Of a DNA stretch of 64,000 bases, positions 37,343 through 46,075 are shown piece by piece (positions within the stretch are counted from its first letter, which is position 1; each line of letters opens with the position of its first letter). The position numbers and the translations under genes were made by a program. The notes beneath the pieces were generated by a model. The model worked only from the letters and a program-made list of their open reading frames with translations. It searched no databases and was not told the origin of the DNA. The stretch comes from Hymenobacter sp. PAMC 26628. GTDB taxonomy: Bacteria > Bacteroidota > Bacteroidia > Cytophagales > Hymenobacteraceae. The stretch is taken from contig NZ_CP014304.1 of the NCBI RefSeq assembly GCF_001562275.1, positions 2,356,001 to 2,420,000 on the forward strand, in the 5' to 3' direction.

Positions 37343-37461
37343 TAATCCTTCAAATCTTACCAAACGGCGCAGCTGGGGTACAGCTCCGGCGTCTTTAACA
37401 GTAAGACCTGGGCCAACGTAGGTCCGCGCTAAAGGTTAGCGTGGCCCCGCATAGCTGTTAT

Positions 37462-37533
37462 CTAAGCGCGCACGGCGGTGATGCGTACGACATTGGACAG
37501 GCTTGGCAGGATTTGGTTGGGACTACTAGACAT
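37462..37533 (-). CDS. 23-residue ORF with a strong Shine-Dalgarno sequence
   Basis: ATG 37533 to TAG 37462. The peptide begins MSSSPNQILP and ends ITAVRA. AAAGGAGG lies at 37547-37540, six bases before the ATG, which is ideal spacing; such sequences are otherwise missing before genes in this window and rare in Bacteroidota. A consensus promoter (37660-37631) is about 100 bases upstream and a T6 terminator about 120 bases downstream, so transcript, ribosome site and end all agree on the minus strand. No known leader peptide or small protein is recognised. It may be a stalling/leader peptide, a small protein or part of a dual-function RNA. Confidence 0.6.
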   Translation of the reverse strand: MSSSPNQILPSLSNVVRITAVRA

Positions 37534-37630
37534 TTTGTACCTCCTTTCTTTACGTTCCACATAGCCCCGCCTGCGCGGCCCAGCACATTAGGGTTGCTTG
37601 GGCGGGGTCGTAGCACTCGCTACTGGGTGT

Positions 37631-37660
37631 CAAAGTTAGAAGCCTAAAGTAAGGTTCAAA
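37631..37660 (-). promoter_or_regulatory. Consensus promoter of the small minus-strand unit
   Basis: On the minus strand TTTG (37660-37657) is followed after 18 bases by TAACTTTG (37638-37631), matching the Bacteroidota primary-sigma consensus TTTG-N17-20-TAnnTTTG. It would start an RNA near 37625 and give a leader of about 90 bases whose CCCCGCC and GGCGGGG blocks can pair just ahead of the ribosome site. Confidence 0.7.
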
Positions 37661-37901
37661 ATTATTGGGGCCTTTTTATCGGAAAAGGGCGAATTTGGGA
37701 GGTGGCAGGCTGATTTTCAGTCTCATTAATTTTGCCTGGGTGGGACAAAGTTTTCGGTTGGGCACTGGCCACTCACTTTGGCTGCAAACTTGCGTTGGCG
37801 GGCCTGGAGGCCAGCATTCGGCGGGCCCAAGTATTTGGCTTACCTTTTCCCCGGCTTTTTACAATTCACTACTACTTCATCAAATTTTCCTTTCCCCACC
37901 C

Positions 37902-38342
37902 ATGAAAAAACTGCTCTTCCTGTTGGTTGTGCTGGCGCTGGCTGGCAGCCGCTTCGCCTCGGCCCAAACCATGAGCCCGCTGGGCGTGTGGACCAACGCC
38001 GAGAAAAAAGCCACGTTTGAGATTTACAAGTGCGGCGACAAGCTGTGCGGCAAAATCGTGACCCTGACCATCCCCAACGACCCGGCCACGGGCAAGCCCA
38101 AGACCGATTCACAAAACCCTGACCCTAAGCTCCGCAGCCGCCCGCGCCTGGGTTTGGTGTTCATGCAGGGCTTCAAATACGACGACGATAACAAGTGGGA
38201 CGACGGCAAGATTTACGACCCGGAAACCGGCAAAACCTATTCGTGCTACATGAAAATGGAGAACGCCAATGCCATGGAGGTGAAGGGCTACATCGGCTTT
38301 TCGCTCATTGGAAAATCGCAAGCCTGGACGCGCGTGAAGTAA
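37902..38342 (+). CDS. DUF2147 secreted protein
   Basis: 146 residues. Signal peptide MKKLLFLLVVLALAGSRFAS (A-QT cleavage), then the DUF2147 core: SPLGVWTNAEKKATFEIYKC, GDKLCGKIV, a TGKPKTDSQNPDPKLRSRPR loop, GLVFMQGFKYDDDNKWDDGK, IYDPETGKTYSCYMKMENAN and VKGYIGFSLIGKSQAWTRVK. The family is small, extracytoplasmic and of unknown role. A perfect terminator follows 12 bases after the stop. Confidence 0.9.
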   Translation: MKKLLFLLVVLALAGSRFASAQTMSPLGVWTNAEKKATFEIYKCGDKLCGKIVTLTIPNDPATGKPKTDSQNPDPKLRSRPRLGLVFMQGFKYDDDNKWDDGKIYDPETGKTYSCYMKMENANAMEVKGYIGFSLIGKSQAWTRVK

Positions 38343-38354
38343 GCTATTTCCCAT

Positions 38355-38390
38355 AAAAAAGCCAGCTTCTGCCCGGAAGCTGGCTTTTTT
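38355..38390. terminator. Bidirectional terminator after the DUF2147 gene
   Basis: AAAAAAGCCAGCTTC and GAAGCTGGCTTTTTT are exact inverses (15-bp arms) around TGCCCG, with A6 and T6 flanks. Confidence 0.92.
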
Positions 38391-38494
38391 ATGCCCGCCG
38401 CGGCGCCCAAAAGCCAGAAAAATATTAAAACTATTTGAAAACGCTGGGGGTTGCACTCCACTGTACCTTCTTATATTATATATTATACCCGTCC

Positions 38495-39136
38495 GTGCGG
38501 TCTTTCTTGCGCTCTTTGTTTTCGTCTGCCCCGTCTGCCGCTACCGGCGAGTGGCAGCCGTTTGCCCTCACGGCCGCGCAGGCCGCCCGGCACGCGCAGT
38601 GGGTAGATGGCCGCATCTACCGCAACTGGTTGGGGCCCTACTTCAAGGCCTACCACCTGCACCGCGGCGGCGCCGGCCGGCGCCACGGCTTGCGGGCCGA
38701 GCCGCTGCGCGAGGCAGGCCGCCAAGGCACCATGCTGTTTTACGACGACGAGGACTTCGGGGGGCCCGGCAACTTCCGGCACTTTTACGAGTACTTGGGC
38801 GAGCAGATGGTGGCCCTGGGCTACCACCGCGCCTGCGCCGACGAGTGCACCCGCCGCCACGAAAGCCTGCGCGAGCACACCTTTAAGCAGCTGTTTAAGC
38901 CGCCGCCCACCGACTGCCCCGACAGCGGGCAATGCAACCAGCGCTACGGCCTGGTCACGCTCGATTTAGTGAGCCTCAACGGCCAGCCCTTGTTCATTCG
39001 CGTGGCCACCAACCCCGTGTTGGGGCCCGACTTTACACCCGCCACGCCGTTTGAGGACTTGCTGCGCACAGTGTTCGACGCGCCACTGCCGACCCCCGAA
39101 GAGCGGGAAAAACGCCTGGCGTACATAACCTTGTAA
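38495..39136 (+). CDS. Conserved-looking hypothetical protein
   Basis: 213 residues from GTG 38495; a TTG at 38435 would add 20 codons over an AT-rich promoter-like stretch, so GTG is preferred. The sequence is soluble-looking, with RIYRNWLGPYFKAYHLHRGG, a YDDEDFGGPGNFRHFYEYLG block, a Cys-rich stretch (CADECTRRHES ... CPDSGQCNQRYG) and a C-terminal strand region LVTLDLVSLNGQPLFIRV. The four Cys residues might bind a metal. No family is recognised. Confidence 0.65.
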   Translation: MRSFLRSLFSSAPSAATGEWQPFALTAAQAARHAQWVDGRIYRNWLGPYFKAYHLHRGGAGRRHGLRAEPLREAGRQGTMLFYDDEDFGGPGNFRHFYEYLGEQMVALGYHRACADECTRRHESLREHTFKQLFKPPPTDCPDSGQCNQRYGLVTLDLVSLNGQPLFIRVATNPVLGPDFTPATPFEDLLRTVFDAPLPTPEEREKRLAYITL

Positions 39137-39158
39137 CTCACTGGGGCCCCGGGCGAAC

Positions 39159-41213
39159 CTACTCGCGGGCGAAGCGTGCCTGGCCTAGTACTGCGCCGCT
39201 GCTACCGGTGAGGCGCAGCAGGTACAGGCCCGGCGCCAGGGCTTGGGTGACTACCTGGGCCCCGGTGGCCGGCACGGCCTGCACCGCCACGCGGCGGCCG
39301 GTGGCATCGAATACCTCGGCCGTGGCGGGGCCCGGCAGGGCGGGCAAGTGCAGCACCTCGTGGCACGGGTTGGGGAAGGCGCCGAGCGTGGGCCCGGCCG
39401 GGGCCCTGGCGCTCAACACCAACGAAGCGTCGGTGCCACTAGAATTGGCCAGCAGCAACAGGGCCCCGTCGGGATTGGCAGCGATGCTCACCACTTGGCG
39501 GGCGCCCACGGGCACGTCGAAGGCGTCGTCGGCTTGCGACAGGCGGCGGCGCAGGCGCTGCGAGGTGCCGTCGGTGAAGACGAGCAAGTAGTCCACGTCA
39601 AGGTCGAAGAACGGCGTGGCGGCGGGCTGCGACACGGTTTCGCGGGTGCGCACGGTGGCGGTGCTGCCCAGCTGGTACCAGCGCACGGCCAGCGAGGGGT
39701 AGCCCTGGCCCCGCACCCACTGCTGGAAAAAGTAGCCCAGTGGCCGCCCCGCCTCGGCCTCGAACACGGCCTGCAAATCGGCGGTGCGGGCCGTGCCGCC
39801 GGCAAAGCGCCGCTGGTAGGTTTGCAGGGCCCGGAAGAACTTGGCGTCGTCGTTCAGCAGGTTGCGCAGCATATGAATGACCAGGGCCCCCTTCTTGTAG
39901 CTCAGGTCGTAGCTGAAGATGCGGGCCACGTCGGTGGTGTCGGGCACCAGCACGCTGCCGGGGTTGCGCAGGGCGTAGCCCCGGGCCTGGTTGAGCCAGT
40001 TGGCGGGGTCGGCGGGCTGGCCAAAGGCTTGGTAGGAAAGGTATTCGCCGTACGACGCAAAGCCCTCGTTGAGCCAGATATCGGCCCAGCTGGCGCAGGT
40101 CACGTTGTCGCCAAACCACTGGTGGAACAGCTCGTGGGCCGTCAGCACGAAGTCGAAGCCGTCCTGGGTGGTCATCGTTTGGTGCTCCATGCCGCCGCCA
40201 AGGGGGGCCATGCTGTGCCCGTACTTCTCGGTGGCAAACGGGTAGGGCCCCACCAGCCGGGCGTAGTTTTCGATAAAGCCCGGCGTGCGGTCGATTTCGG
40301 CGCGGTAGAAGTTGAGGGCCGCCTGGTCGTACACGTAGTTCACGATGGGCACGCGGGGCCCCCCGGCGGGGCTGGCGTAGTTCACGTATTCGAGGTACGG
40401 GGCCACGGCCACCGAAATGAGGTAGTAGGCAATGGGTTGGCGCGATTTCCACTCGTAGCGCGCCCGGTTGCCGGGCAGCGGCACGGTGCGGGCCAGCACG
40501 CCGTTCGAGCCCACTTTGTTGGGCAGCGTGGTCGTCACCCACACGTCCGACGAGTCGGCCTTGTCCGTCAGCACCGGCTTGCACGGAAACCACTCGGGGG
40601 CCGCAAACGGCTCCGAGAGCGACCACAGCACCTGGTAGGGGTGCCGGGCCCCGGCGTAAGTCACGGCGTCGGCGCGGTCGAGGCCGTTGCCGATGGCGGC
40701 CGAACCCCCGCCGGCGTCGTGCGGGGCCGTGCCGTGGTAGTAGATGCGGGCGTCGGCCAGGGCCCCGGCCGGGGCGGGTGCGGCCAGGGCGGCGGTGGCC
40801 TCCGGGCCGGCGCGGCGCACCGCCGGGGCCCGGCGGCCGTTCACCACTACCGAATCGATGCGCAGCGTGGCCGCGCCGGCGGGGGCCCCGGCCGGCGCCT
40901 GGTACAGGTCGAAGGCCAATGAGTCGAGCGCCCGGGGCCCCACGCGCACGCGCAGCCAAGCCATGCCGGCCACGTCGCGCGAGGTGGGCTCCAGGGCCAG
41001 GTCGAGCTTGTAGTATGTTACGTCGTAGCGGGCCAGTTGGGCGCGGTGGCCCGCCGAGGCCGTAACCGCCAGCGTGCCCAGGCCCGTGCGCAAGCGCGCC
41101 GCGGCGCAGGCCCGCCCGCCGTCGGCCGGGCTGGGGCCGGGTTGCGCCCAGGCAGCTGGGGCCCCCAGCCAGCCAGCAAGAATGAGTAACCAGCGCCAGC
41201 GCAGCATGTTCAT
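39159..41213 (-). CDS. M1-family metallopeptidase with T9SS sorting domain
   Basis: 684 residues with signal peptide (LLILAGWLGAPAAWAQ). An N-terminal beta domain (YDVTYYKLDLALEPTSRDVA) precedes the gluzincin core: APLGGGMEHQTM (aminopeptidase exopeptidase motif, Glu at about 343), AHELFHQWFGDNVT (zinc HELFH at 360-364), LNEGFASYGEYLSY (second zinc Glu) and IFSYDLSYKKGALVIHML. The last 80 residues (GAFPNPCHEVLHLPALPG, VFDATGRRV, LAPGLYLLRL) form a type A T9SS C-terminal sorting domain, so the enzyme is exported through the outer membrane. It cleaves N-terminal residues from peptides. Confidence 0.93.
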   Translation of the reverse strand: MNMLRWRWLLILAGWLGAPAAWAQPGPSPADGGRACAAARLRTGLGTLAVTASAGHRAQLARYDVTYYKLDLALEPTSRDVAGMAWLRVRVGPRALDSLAFDLYQAPAGAPAGAATLRIDSVVVNGRRAPAVRRAGPEATAALAAPAPAGALADARIYYHGTAPHDAGGGSAAIGNGLDRADAVTYAGARHPYQVLWSLSEPFAAPEWFPCKPVLTDKADSSDVWVTTTLPNKVGSNGVLARTVPLPGNRARYEWKSRQPIAYYLISVAVAPYLEYVNYASPAGGPRVPIVNYVYDQAALNFYRAEIDRTPGFIENYARLVGPYPFATEKYGHSMAPLGGGMEHQTMTTQDGFDFVLTAHELFHQWFGDNVTCASWADIWLNEGFASYGEYLSYQAFGQPADPANWLNQARGYALRNPGSVLVPDTTDVARIFSYDLSYKKGALVIHMLRNLLNDDAKFFRALQTYQRRFAGGTARTADLQAVFEAEAGRPLGYFFQQWVRGQGYPSLAVRWYQLGSTATVRTRETVSQPAATPFFDLDVDYLLVFTDGTSQRLRRRLSQADDAFDVPVGARQVVSIAANPDGALLLLANSSGTDASLVLSARAPAGPTLGAFPNPCHEVLHLPALPGPATAEVFDATGRRVAVQAVPATGAQVVTQALAPGLYLLRLTGSSGAVLGQARFARE

Positions 41214-41479
41214 GGTCTTAAAATGGGTAGGGAGCAGGCCGTGCGGCCCGCGTGAGAGGTGCTGGAAAGATACGGCCGGGGGCCCAGCAAATGACCGCCG
41301 GCAAGGGCGAGCGGAAACCCGCGTGGCGGCTTGGGCAAAGGCGCAAAATAATCCCTTTTAAATGCCTTGTATTCTAATTATTTAGTTGGGTGCAAAGCCG
41401 AGATTGGGGCCCCAGCGGGGCAACGCCGCGCGCGGCGGGCCGTTGAAATGGAACATTCGCTTATTTTTTCCGCTTCCTC

Positions 41480-42646
41480 ATGCCCTTCTCCCTTACCCGC
41501 GCCGCATTGCTGGCGGCTCTCCTGCCCGCCACCGCAGCCTTTGCCCAACAAGAAGTTCCCCCCGCCCGCACCCGGCCCCTCGGAGCCATCGAAACCACTC
41601 GCCAAGGCATTAAGCCGGTGCAAGTGGCGGCGTTTCCCGACCAGCGCGTGACCGGCGTCACGGTGTCGCGCCAGGGCCGCATCTTCGTCAACTTCCCCCT
41701 TTGGGAAGACGGGCACCGCGAGTCAGTGGCCGAAATTGTGCCCGGCCAGGCCCCGCGCCCCTACCCCGACGCCGCCTGGAATGCCGCCGTGACCGATCCC
41801 AAGGCCTCCGCCTCGCCCGCTGAGCGTTTCGTGTGCGTGCAGAGCGTGGTGGTGGACGACCAGGACCGGCTGTGGGTGCTCGACCCGGCCTCGCCCAAGT
41901 TCACGGGCGTGGTGCCCGGCGGGGCCAAGCTGGTGCAGTTCGACCTGGCCACCAACAAGCCCGTGCGCACCATCCTGTTCCCCGACAACGTGGCGCCATC
42001 GAAGAGCTACCTCAACGACGTGCGTTTTGATACCAAGCGCAACTTTGCTTACATCACCGACTCGGGCACCGGGGCCCTGGTGGTGCTCGATTTGAAAACC
42101 GGCAAGGCCCGCCGCGTGCTCGAAAACCACCCCTCGGTGCACCCCGAGCCGGGCTTTGACTTGGCCGTGAACGGCTACGTGCTGCGCGAGCCCGACGGCA
42201 AAAGGCCCAACTTCCAAGCCGACGGCATCGAGCTGAGCGCCGACGGCAACACGCTGTACTACACCGCGCTGATGGGCCGCACCATGTACCGCATTGGCAC
42301 CGAGTTCCTGCGCAACGCCGCCCTAAGCCCGGCCCAATTGGCCACACACGTCGAGAAATTTGCCGTACCCAGCGCTTCCGACGGCTACGGCCGCGACGCG
42401 GCCGGCAACCTCTACACCTCGGGCATCGAGAACAACAGCATCCACCGCGTGACGCCCAATGGCCAGGTCTCCACCATTGCCCAGGGCCCCGAAATCTCGT
42501 GGCCCGACACGTTCGGCTACGGCCCCAACAACACGCTGTACTTCACCACCTCGCAAATCCAGACCCAGGACAAGTACCACGGCGGCAAAAGCACCCGCAC
42601 CCAGCCCTACGCCCTGTGGAAGCTGGACCTGAACCAAGCCAAGTAA
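41480..42646 (+). CDS. Major royal jelly/Yellow-family beta-propeller protein, secreted
   Basis: 388 residues. A signal peptide (LTRAALLAALLPATAAFAQQ) is followed by the propeller: VTGVTVSRQGRIFVNFPLWE, VCVQSVVVDDQDRLWVLDPA, SKSYLNDVRFDTKRNFAYIT, DSGTGALVVLDLKTGKARRV, PNFQADGIELSADGNTLYYT, DGYGRDAAGNLYTSGIENNS and ISWPDTFGYG. These blocks are characteristic of the MRJP/Yellow family (pfam MRJP), which in bacteria has no settled function; relatives are lactonase-like. It stands alone and is followed by a palindromic repeat. Confidence 0.88.
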   Translation: MPFSLTRAALLAALLPATAAFAQQEVPPARTRPLGAIETTRQGIKPVQVAAFPDQRVTGVTVSRQGRIFVNFPLWEDGHRESVAEIVPGQAPRPYPDAAWNAAVTDPKASASPAERFVCVQSVVVDDQDRLWVLDPASPKFTGVVPGGAKLVQFDLATNKPVRTILFPDNVAPSKSYLNDVRFDTKRNFAYITDSGTGALVVLDLKTGKARRVLENHPSVHPEPGFDLAVNGYVLREPDGKRPNFQADGIELSADGNTLYYTALMGRTMYRIGTEFLRNAALSPAQLATHVEKFAVPSASDGYGRDAAGNLYTSGIENNSIHRVTPNGQVSTIAQGPEISWPDTFGYGPNNTLYFTTSQIQTQDKYHGGKSTRTQPYALWKLDLNQAK

Positions 42647-42670
42647 CCAACATACTTGTTCCTGAATTAG

Positions 42671-42776
42671 AAAAAGAACGTCAGGCAGCGCGTAGCGAAG
42701 CATCTTTCCCAAGTAACCAATCCTGATTACTAGCGCAGAACAGGTACTTCGCTACGCGCTGCCTGACGTTCTTTTT
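42671..42776. repeat. Palindromic repeat of the GAAGCATCT family
   Basis: The left arm AAAAAGAACGTCAGGCAGCG continues CGTAGCGAAGCATCTT; the right arm GTACTTCGCTACGCGCTGCC continues TGACGTTCTTTTT, nearly an exact inverse. Compared with other copies, GTCAGGCAGCGCGTAGC replaces GTCATGCTGAGCGCAGC. The A/T flanks make it a good terminator for the 41480 gene. Confidence 0.85.
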
Positions 42777-43022
42777 TTGGACGGATCTTTATTCGGAGAA
42801 AACTCATAGGCCGTGGCGCGGCCTTCGTAGTCCGCATCGCTCGCTCCGTCCTACCGACTACCGTGCAGCGACGCGAACTACAGACTTCGGGCTGCTGCTC
42901 ACTGAAAAGCCCCGCTGGCAGCTCCAGCGGGGCTTTTTTGGATCCGGCTGATCCAGCTGGCACGAGAGTCATAATTCTGTACGGCTACCAAAACAAGTTG
43001 CACGTATTCGGGTTGGCACATC
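42777..43022. other. Intergenic region with hairpin and terminator
   Basis: No gene is recognised. An imperfect palindrome (GTAGTCCGCATCGCT at about 42828 and AGCGACGCGAACTAC at about 42876) precedes the terminator at 42905-42939. A short + strand RNA ending at the terminator is possible, but no promoter was found. Confidence 0.4.
42905..42939. terminator. Rho-independent terminator
   Basis: AAAAGCCCCGCTGG, loop CAGCT, then CCAGCGGGGCTTTTTT. The T6 tract is on the + strand and A4 on the other. The gene it serves is unclear; it lies 259 bases after the MRJP gene and beyond another hairpin. Confidence 0.8.
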
Positions 43023-44038
43023 ATTAAGCTCATCAATCCTTCACGTTTATTTCGACGCTTGCTCCCGCTTGGGGCCCCAACCGCCGGCAGGTGCCACTGC
43101 CCTTGTGCTGGGCGGCCTGCTGGCGGTTTCCTGCTCCAAAGACGACAACGACGCGGCCCCGTTCGCGCCGGCCGCCGTCACGTTTTCTGCCGCCGGCCTC
43201 TTCCCCGAGGGCGTGCAGTACGACGCCAAAAACAGCGCCTTCCTGGTCAGCTCCCTCAGCACTGGCAACATCGGGCGGGTGAAGGACGATGGTACTTGCA
43301 CGGTGCTGGCCCAGGGCAGCACCGCGGGCATCGTATCGGCGGTGGGCCTCAACCTCGACGACAGCCGCAACCGCGTGCTGGTCGCCTCGTCCAACAGCAT
43401 GGCCCGCGACCGGGCGAAACTCGTGAGCCTCAACCGCGACAACGGCACGGTCAATTTCAACGTGGACTTGGGCGCCCTGCGCAGTTCGCCCAACCACTTC
43501 GCCAACGACGTGGCCGTGGACGGCCAGGGGAACGCCTACGTGACGGACAGCTTCGCGCCGGTCATCTACAAAGTGGACGCCCAGGGCGTGGCCACCGTGT
43601 TTCTGGACAACGCGCAGCTAGCGGGTGCTACGGGCGCGTTTGGCCTAAACGGCATCGTGTTTCATGCCGGTGCGGGCAGTGGATACCTATCTAGTGGCCA
43701 AAACTGACAACGGCACGTTATTCAAGGTGCCCATCAGCGCGCCGGCCACCTTCACCACCGTCGCCACCACCGGCCTCAACTTGGTGGGCGCCGACGGCAT
43801 GCTGCTCCAAGACGACAATACGCTGCAAGTGGTGGCAGGTAGCCAGAGCCGCGTGTACCGCCTCACCAGCAGCAATAACTGAACCTCGGCCACGCTCTCG
43901 GGCACCTTCGCCACCACGGGCCAAGGCCCCACCACCATCACCCGCCGCAGCGGCGCCGACAGCTACGTGCTGTACGCCAACCTGGGCGCGATGGCCGTGC
44001 CGCCGGCCACATTCACCATCGGCAAAGTCACTTTCTAA
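43023..44038 (+). pseudogene. Beta-propeller (SMP-30/NHL-like) lipoprotein, multiply broken
   Basis: ATT 43023 stands where an ATG would give K-L-I-N-P-S-R-L-F-R-R-L-L-P-L-G. A frameshift near 43075-43090 leads to LVLGGLLAVSCSKDDND (lipobox) and the propeller: FPEGVQYDAKNSAFLVSSLS, GLNLDDSRNRVLVASSNS, HFANDVAVDGQGNAYVTDSF. A one-base insertion near 43688 shifts frame before LVAKTDNGTLFKVPI, and TGA 43880-43882 interrupts NN*TSATLSGTF, where Trp (TGG) is likely. The frame then runs to TAA 44036-44038. Such proteins are usually extracytoplasmic lactonase-like or sugar-acid binding. Four independent lesions make real decay more likely than error. Confidence 0.75.
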
Positions 44039-44096
44039 AGCCCCTCACGCCGTTCTTAGTCGTGCCGAAACGGAGTACCACTCCGTCTTACAAGAG

Positions 44097-44126
44097 AGGC
44101 GGTTCCGCAATGGGACCGCCTTTTTT
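44097..44126 (+). terminator. Rho-independent terminator after the propeller pseudogene
   Basis: AGGCGGTTCC and GGGACCGCC pair (one G-T) around GCAAT, then T6. It lies 58 bases after the pseudogene stop. Confidence 0.85.
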
Positions 44127-44215
44127 ACAGTTTAGCGCAGCCGGCCACCGCAATGGCAATGCCGGTTTACGGTTGCGGCCGGCACTTGCGCCTGCCTTGC
44201 TCGCCTGACTTCGGC

Positions 44216-44255
44216 CACAAAAAAAGCTCCCTGCTGGCAGGAAGCTTTTTTTGTG
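44216..44255. terminator. Bidirectional terminator upstream of the cytochrome oxidase gene end
   Basis: CACAAAAAAAGCT and AGCTTTTTTTGTG are exact outer arms, with CCCTGC/GCAGG inside. On the minus strand it lies 44 bases after the stop of the 44944-44300 gene. Confidence 0.88.
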
Positions 44256-44299
44256 ACAATTAATTCCTAATCAGTTACTTAAAGCAAGGTATAACCAAC

Positions 44300-44944
44300 T
44301 TAGTAAAACATCAGGAAGATGCCGAACAGCGCCACCCATAGCACGTCGATGAAGTGCCAGTAGGTGCACAGGGCCCGCAGCTGGCGGCGGTAGTAGGGGT
44401 TGCGGATGAACACGAGGTGGCGCACGGCGTCGCGGTCGGCGTGCAGCACGCGCAGCGCCAACGACAGCAGGTACAGCATGCCGCCGAGCAAGTGGGCCAC
44501 GTGCAGGGCCGAGATAAAGTAGATAAACGTGCCGCTGGACTCGCCCTTGAACGGCAAGAACGGCAGCAGCTCGCGCCAGCCCAGCACCTGCAAGCCGGTG
44601 AAAATGCTGCCCAGCAGCAGCGTGGCCAGCAGGCACCGGCCGAGGGTGGCCAAATCGTCGCGGGCGTAGAGGCGCGGGGCCTGCGCCACCACGTAGCTGC
44701 TCACCAGCAGCACGATGGTGCTCAGGGAGAAAAAGCGCGGGAACGGGTGCGGGCTCGTGGGGGCCCCATTGGCGAGGCGGGCGCTGATGTAGAGCGCCGC
44801 CAGGATGGCAAACATCACGGTGATGGCCACCAGCCCCAGGTACAGGGCCACGAGCAGCGGCGGCAGCCGCTCGATGCGGGCAAACGCTGAAACGGGGGCC
44901 CCGGCCCGCACCTGGTTGTTGGAAGTATTGTCGGAATTCCTCAT
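44300..44944 (-). CDS. Heme-copper oxidase subunit III-like membrane protein
   Basis: 214 residues, five to six membrane helices: LLVALYLGLVAITVMFAILA, FSLSTIVLLVSSYVVAQAPR, CLLATLLLGSIFTGLQVLGW, GTFIYFISALHVAHLLGGML, CTYWHFIDVLWVALFGIFLM. HxxHLLGG and the C-terminal YWHFIDVLW are hallmarks of cytochrome c oxidase subunit III. ATG 44944 is used; an upstream in-frame extension is not membrane-like. It would assist proton pumping and stability of an oxidase, but no other oxidase subunit is nearby, so it is an orphan or an accessory copy. Confidence 0.88.
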   Translation of the reverse strand: MRNSDNTSNNQVRAGAPVSAFARIERLPPLLVALYLGLVAITVMFAILAALYISARLANGAPTSPHPFPRFFSLSTIVLLVSSYVVAQAPRLYARDDLATLGRCLLATLLLGSIFTGLQVLGWRELLPFLPFKGESSGTFIYFISALHVAHLLGGMLYLLSLALRVLHADRDAVRHLVFIRNPYYRRQLRALCTYWHFIDVLWVALFGIFLMFY

Positions 44945-45020
44945 GAACGGAGACGAGCGAAACGGCACAGCGTCAGCAGTAAAACCAATTTGGGGCCCTT
45001 TGGTTTCACCCCGGCCGGGG

Positions 45021-45612
45021 CTAGCGAAAAAATGAGCCCAACTTCCCCAGCACCGCGCTAAGCGTAATTTTTGGACCGTTGCGGTCAGGCAAGCCAAAGG
45101 TGACGTATGTTTTACCCCCCACCCGCAGGTCGAGCACCAAGCCCAGTTGCCGGCCCAGGTCGTGGAGCTGCTGCAAGGGGTCGGGGCCGCTGCCTTTGGG
45201 CGGCTTGGGGGCCCCGGGCGGGCGCGGGGGGCCCGCCGTTAGCTCGTCGAGCACCTGCTGGCTGGGCACGTTCAAAATCAGGTACGTACCGGAGCCGGCC
45301 AGCTGCAGGGGCTGGCCATTCCAGGTGAGGACCAATTGGGCCTCTACTTCGAGGCCACTAGCCAAGGGGCTGGGGGTGGCCGCTGGGCGCGGGCGGGTCG
45401 ATGCGCAAGGTGGGGGCCGGCTGGGGAGCGGGAGCGGCCTCGCCCTTGGTGCGGATGCGCAGCGAGCCGTTGAGGCGGTAGGTGCCGGCCGTGCCGTTGG
45501 GGTGGGGCACTTGCAGCTCCACTTGGTCGAAGGCCAGGTTCAGCTCGACGCCGCCGGAAAGTTTGGACAGCAGCGATGCCGCCGTGTCGGCCCAGGAAGG
45601 GGAATCAGCCAT
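45021..45612 (-). pseudogene. Hypothetical protein gene, frameshifted near 45363
   Basis: ATG 45612 (MADSPSWADTAASLLSKLSG) runs to TAG at 45358 after PQPLG. Removing one T from the TT at the junction gives PQPLASGLEVEAQLVLTWNG and a frame open to 45021, about 196 residues in all. The content is beta-rich: LNLAFDQVELQVPHPNGTAG, TYRLNGSLRIRTKGEA, LAGSGTYLILNVPSQQVLDE, LRVGGKTYVTFGLPDRNGPK. No family is recognised. A TTG start near 45365 for the second half is possible, but the simplest reading is one disrupted gene. Confidence 0.6.
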
Positions 45613-45724
45613 GGTTTGGGGGAGAGTTAAGGAGTAGAAGGTGAGCGCAAAGTACCGCGCTTCGCAGCCAAACGCAAGCTATTGGGTGAGGTTGCCCGGT
45701 TTAATAAGGGAACCACAAAGTAGG

Positions 45725-46000
45725 CTATTTGGCAAATTCGGAACCAACAATCTTTCCAGTCGCGGGGTCGAGTGTACAGAGAAAGCAGTCCCAAGTAGAA
45801 ACCCGAATCATTTTACGACCTCCCACAAAGCCAGTAAAAAAATCTCCTGAATGCCGCTCTTCCGCTATCCATAAGCGCCCACCATCTAGCCCGTAAGCGT
45901 AGAGATTAAGGGTTGGCACCTCGCGAGAAAACTCCATCCAGTTATAAATAACCAGAAGTACCTCCTCGAACTGCTGTGTTTCGAGCACTTTGAATTCCAT
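45725..46000 (-). CDS. Small hypothetical protein
   Basis: 91 residues from ATG 46000: MEFKVLETQQFEEVLLVIYN ... GLDGGRLWIAEERHSGDFFT ... DCFLCTLDPATGKIVGSEFA. The alternation suggests a small beta-sheet domain with an internal repeat-like DGG/DPATGK turn. Base composition is lower in GC than its neighbours, suggesting a relatively recent arrival. No family is recognised. Confidence 0.6.
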   Translation of the reverse strand: MEFKVLETQQFEEVLLVIYNWMEFSREVPTLNLYAYGLDGGRLWIAEERHSGDFFTGFVGGRKMIRVSTWDCFLCTLDPATGKIVGSEFAK

Positions 46001-46075
46001 GCGCCAGGGCCATTACTGAACCCAAGTTTACGGCAATAAAGTCGGCTGACTTAGCCCTCTTCCGGTTGCTACTGC

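Noticed and set aside
37441..37647. 68-codon + strand ORF starting GTG 37441
   Set aside because: No recognisable features, and the minus strand here has a coherent promoter, SD, ORF and terminator.
39243..40922. Long open frame of about 559 codons opposite the M1 peptidase gene
   Set aside because: Low-complexity Gly/Val/Arg-rich translation; the opposite strand encodes a complete M1 peptidase with all motifs.
42730..42972. 80-codon minus-strand ORF across the repeat and terminator
   Set aside because: Most of it is made of a palindromic repeat and a terminator hairpin; no plausible protein.
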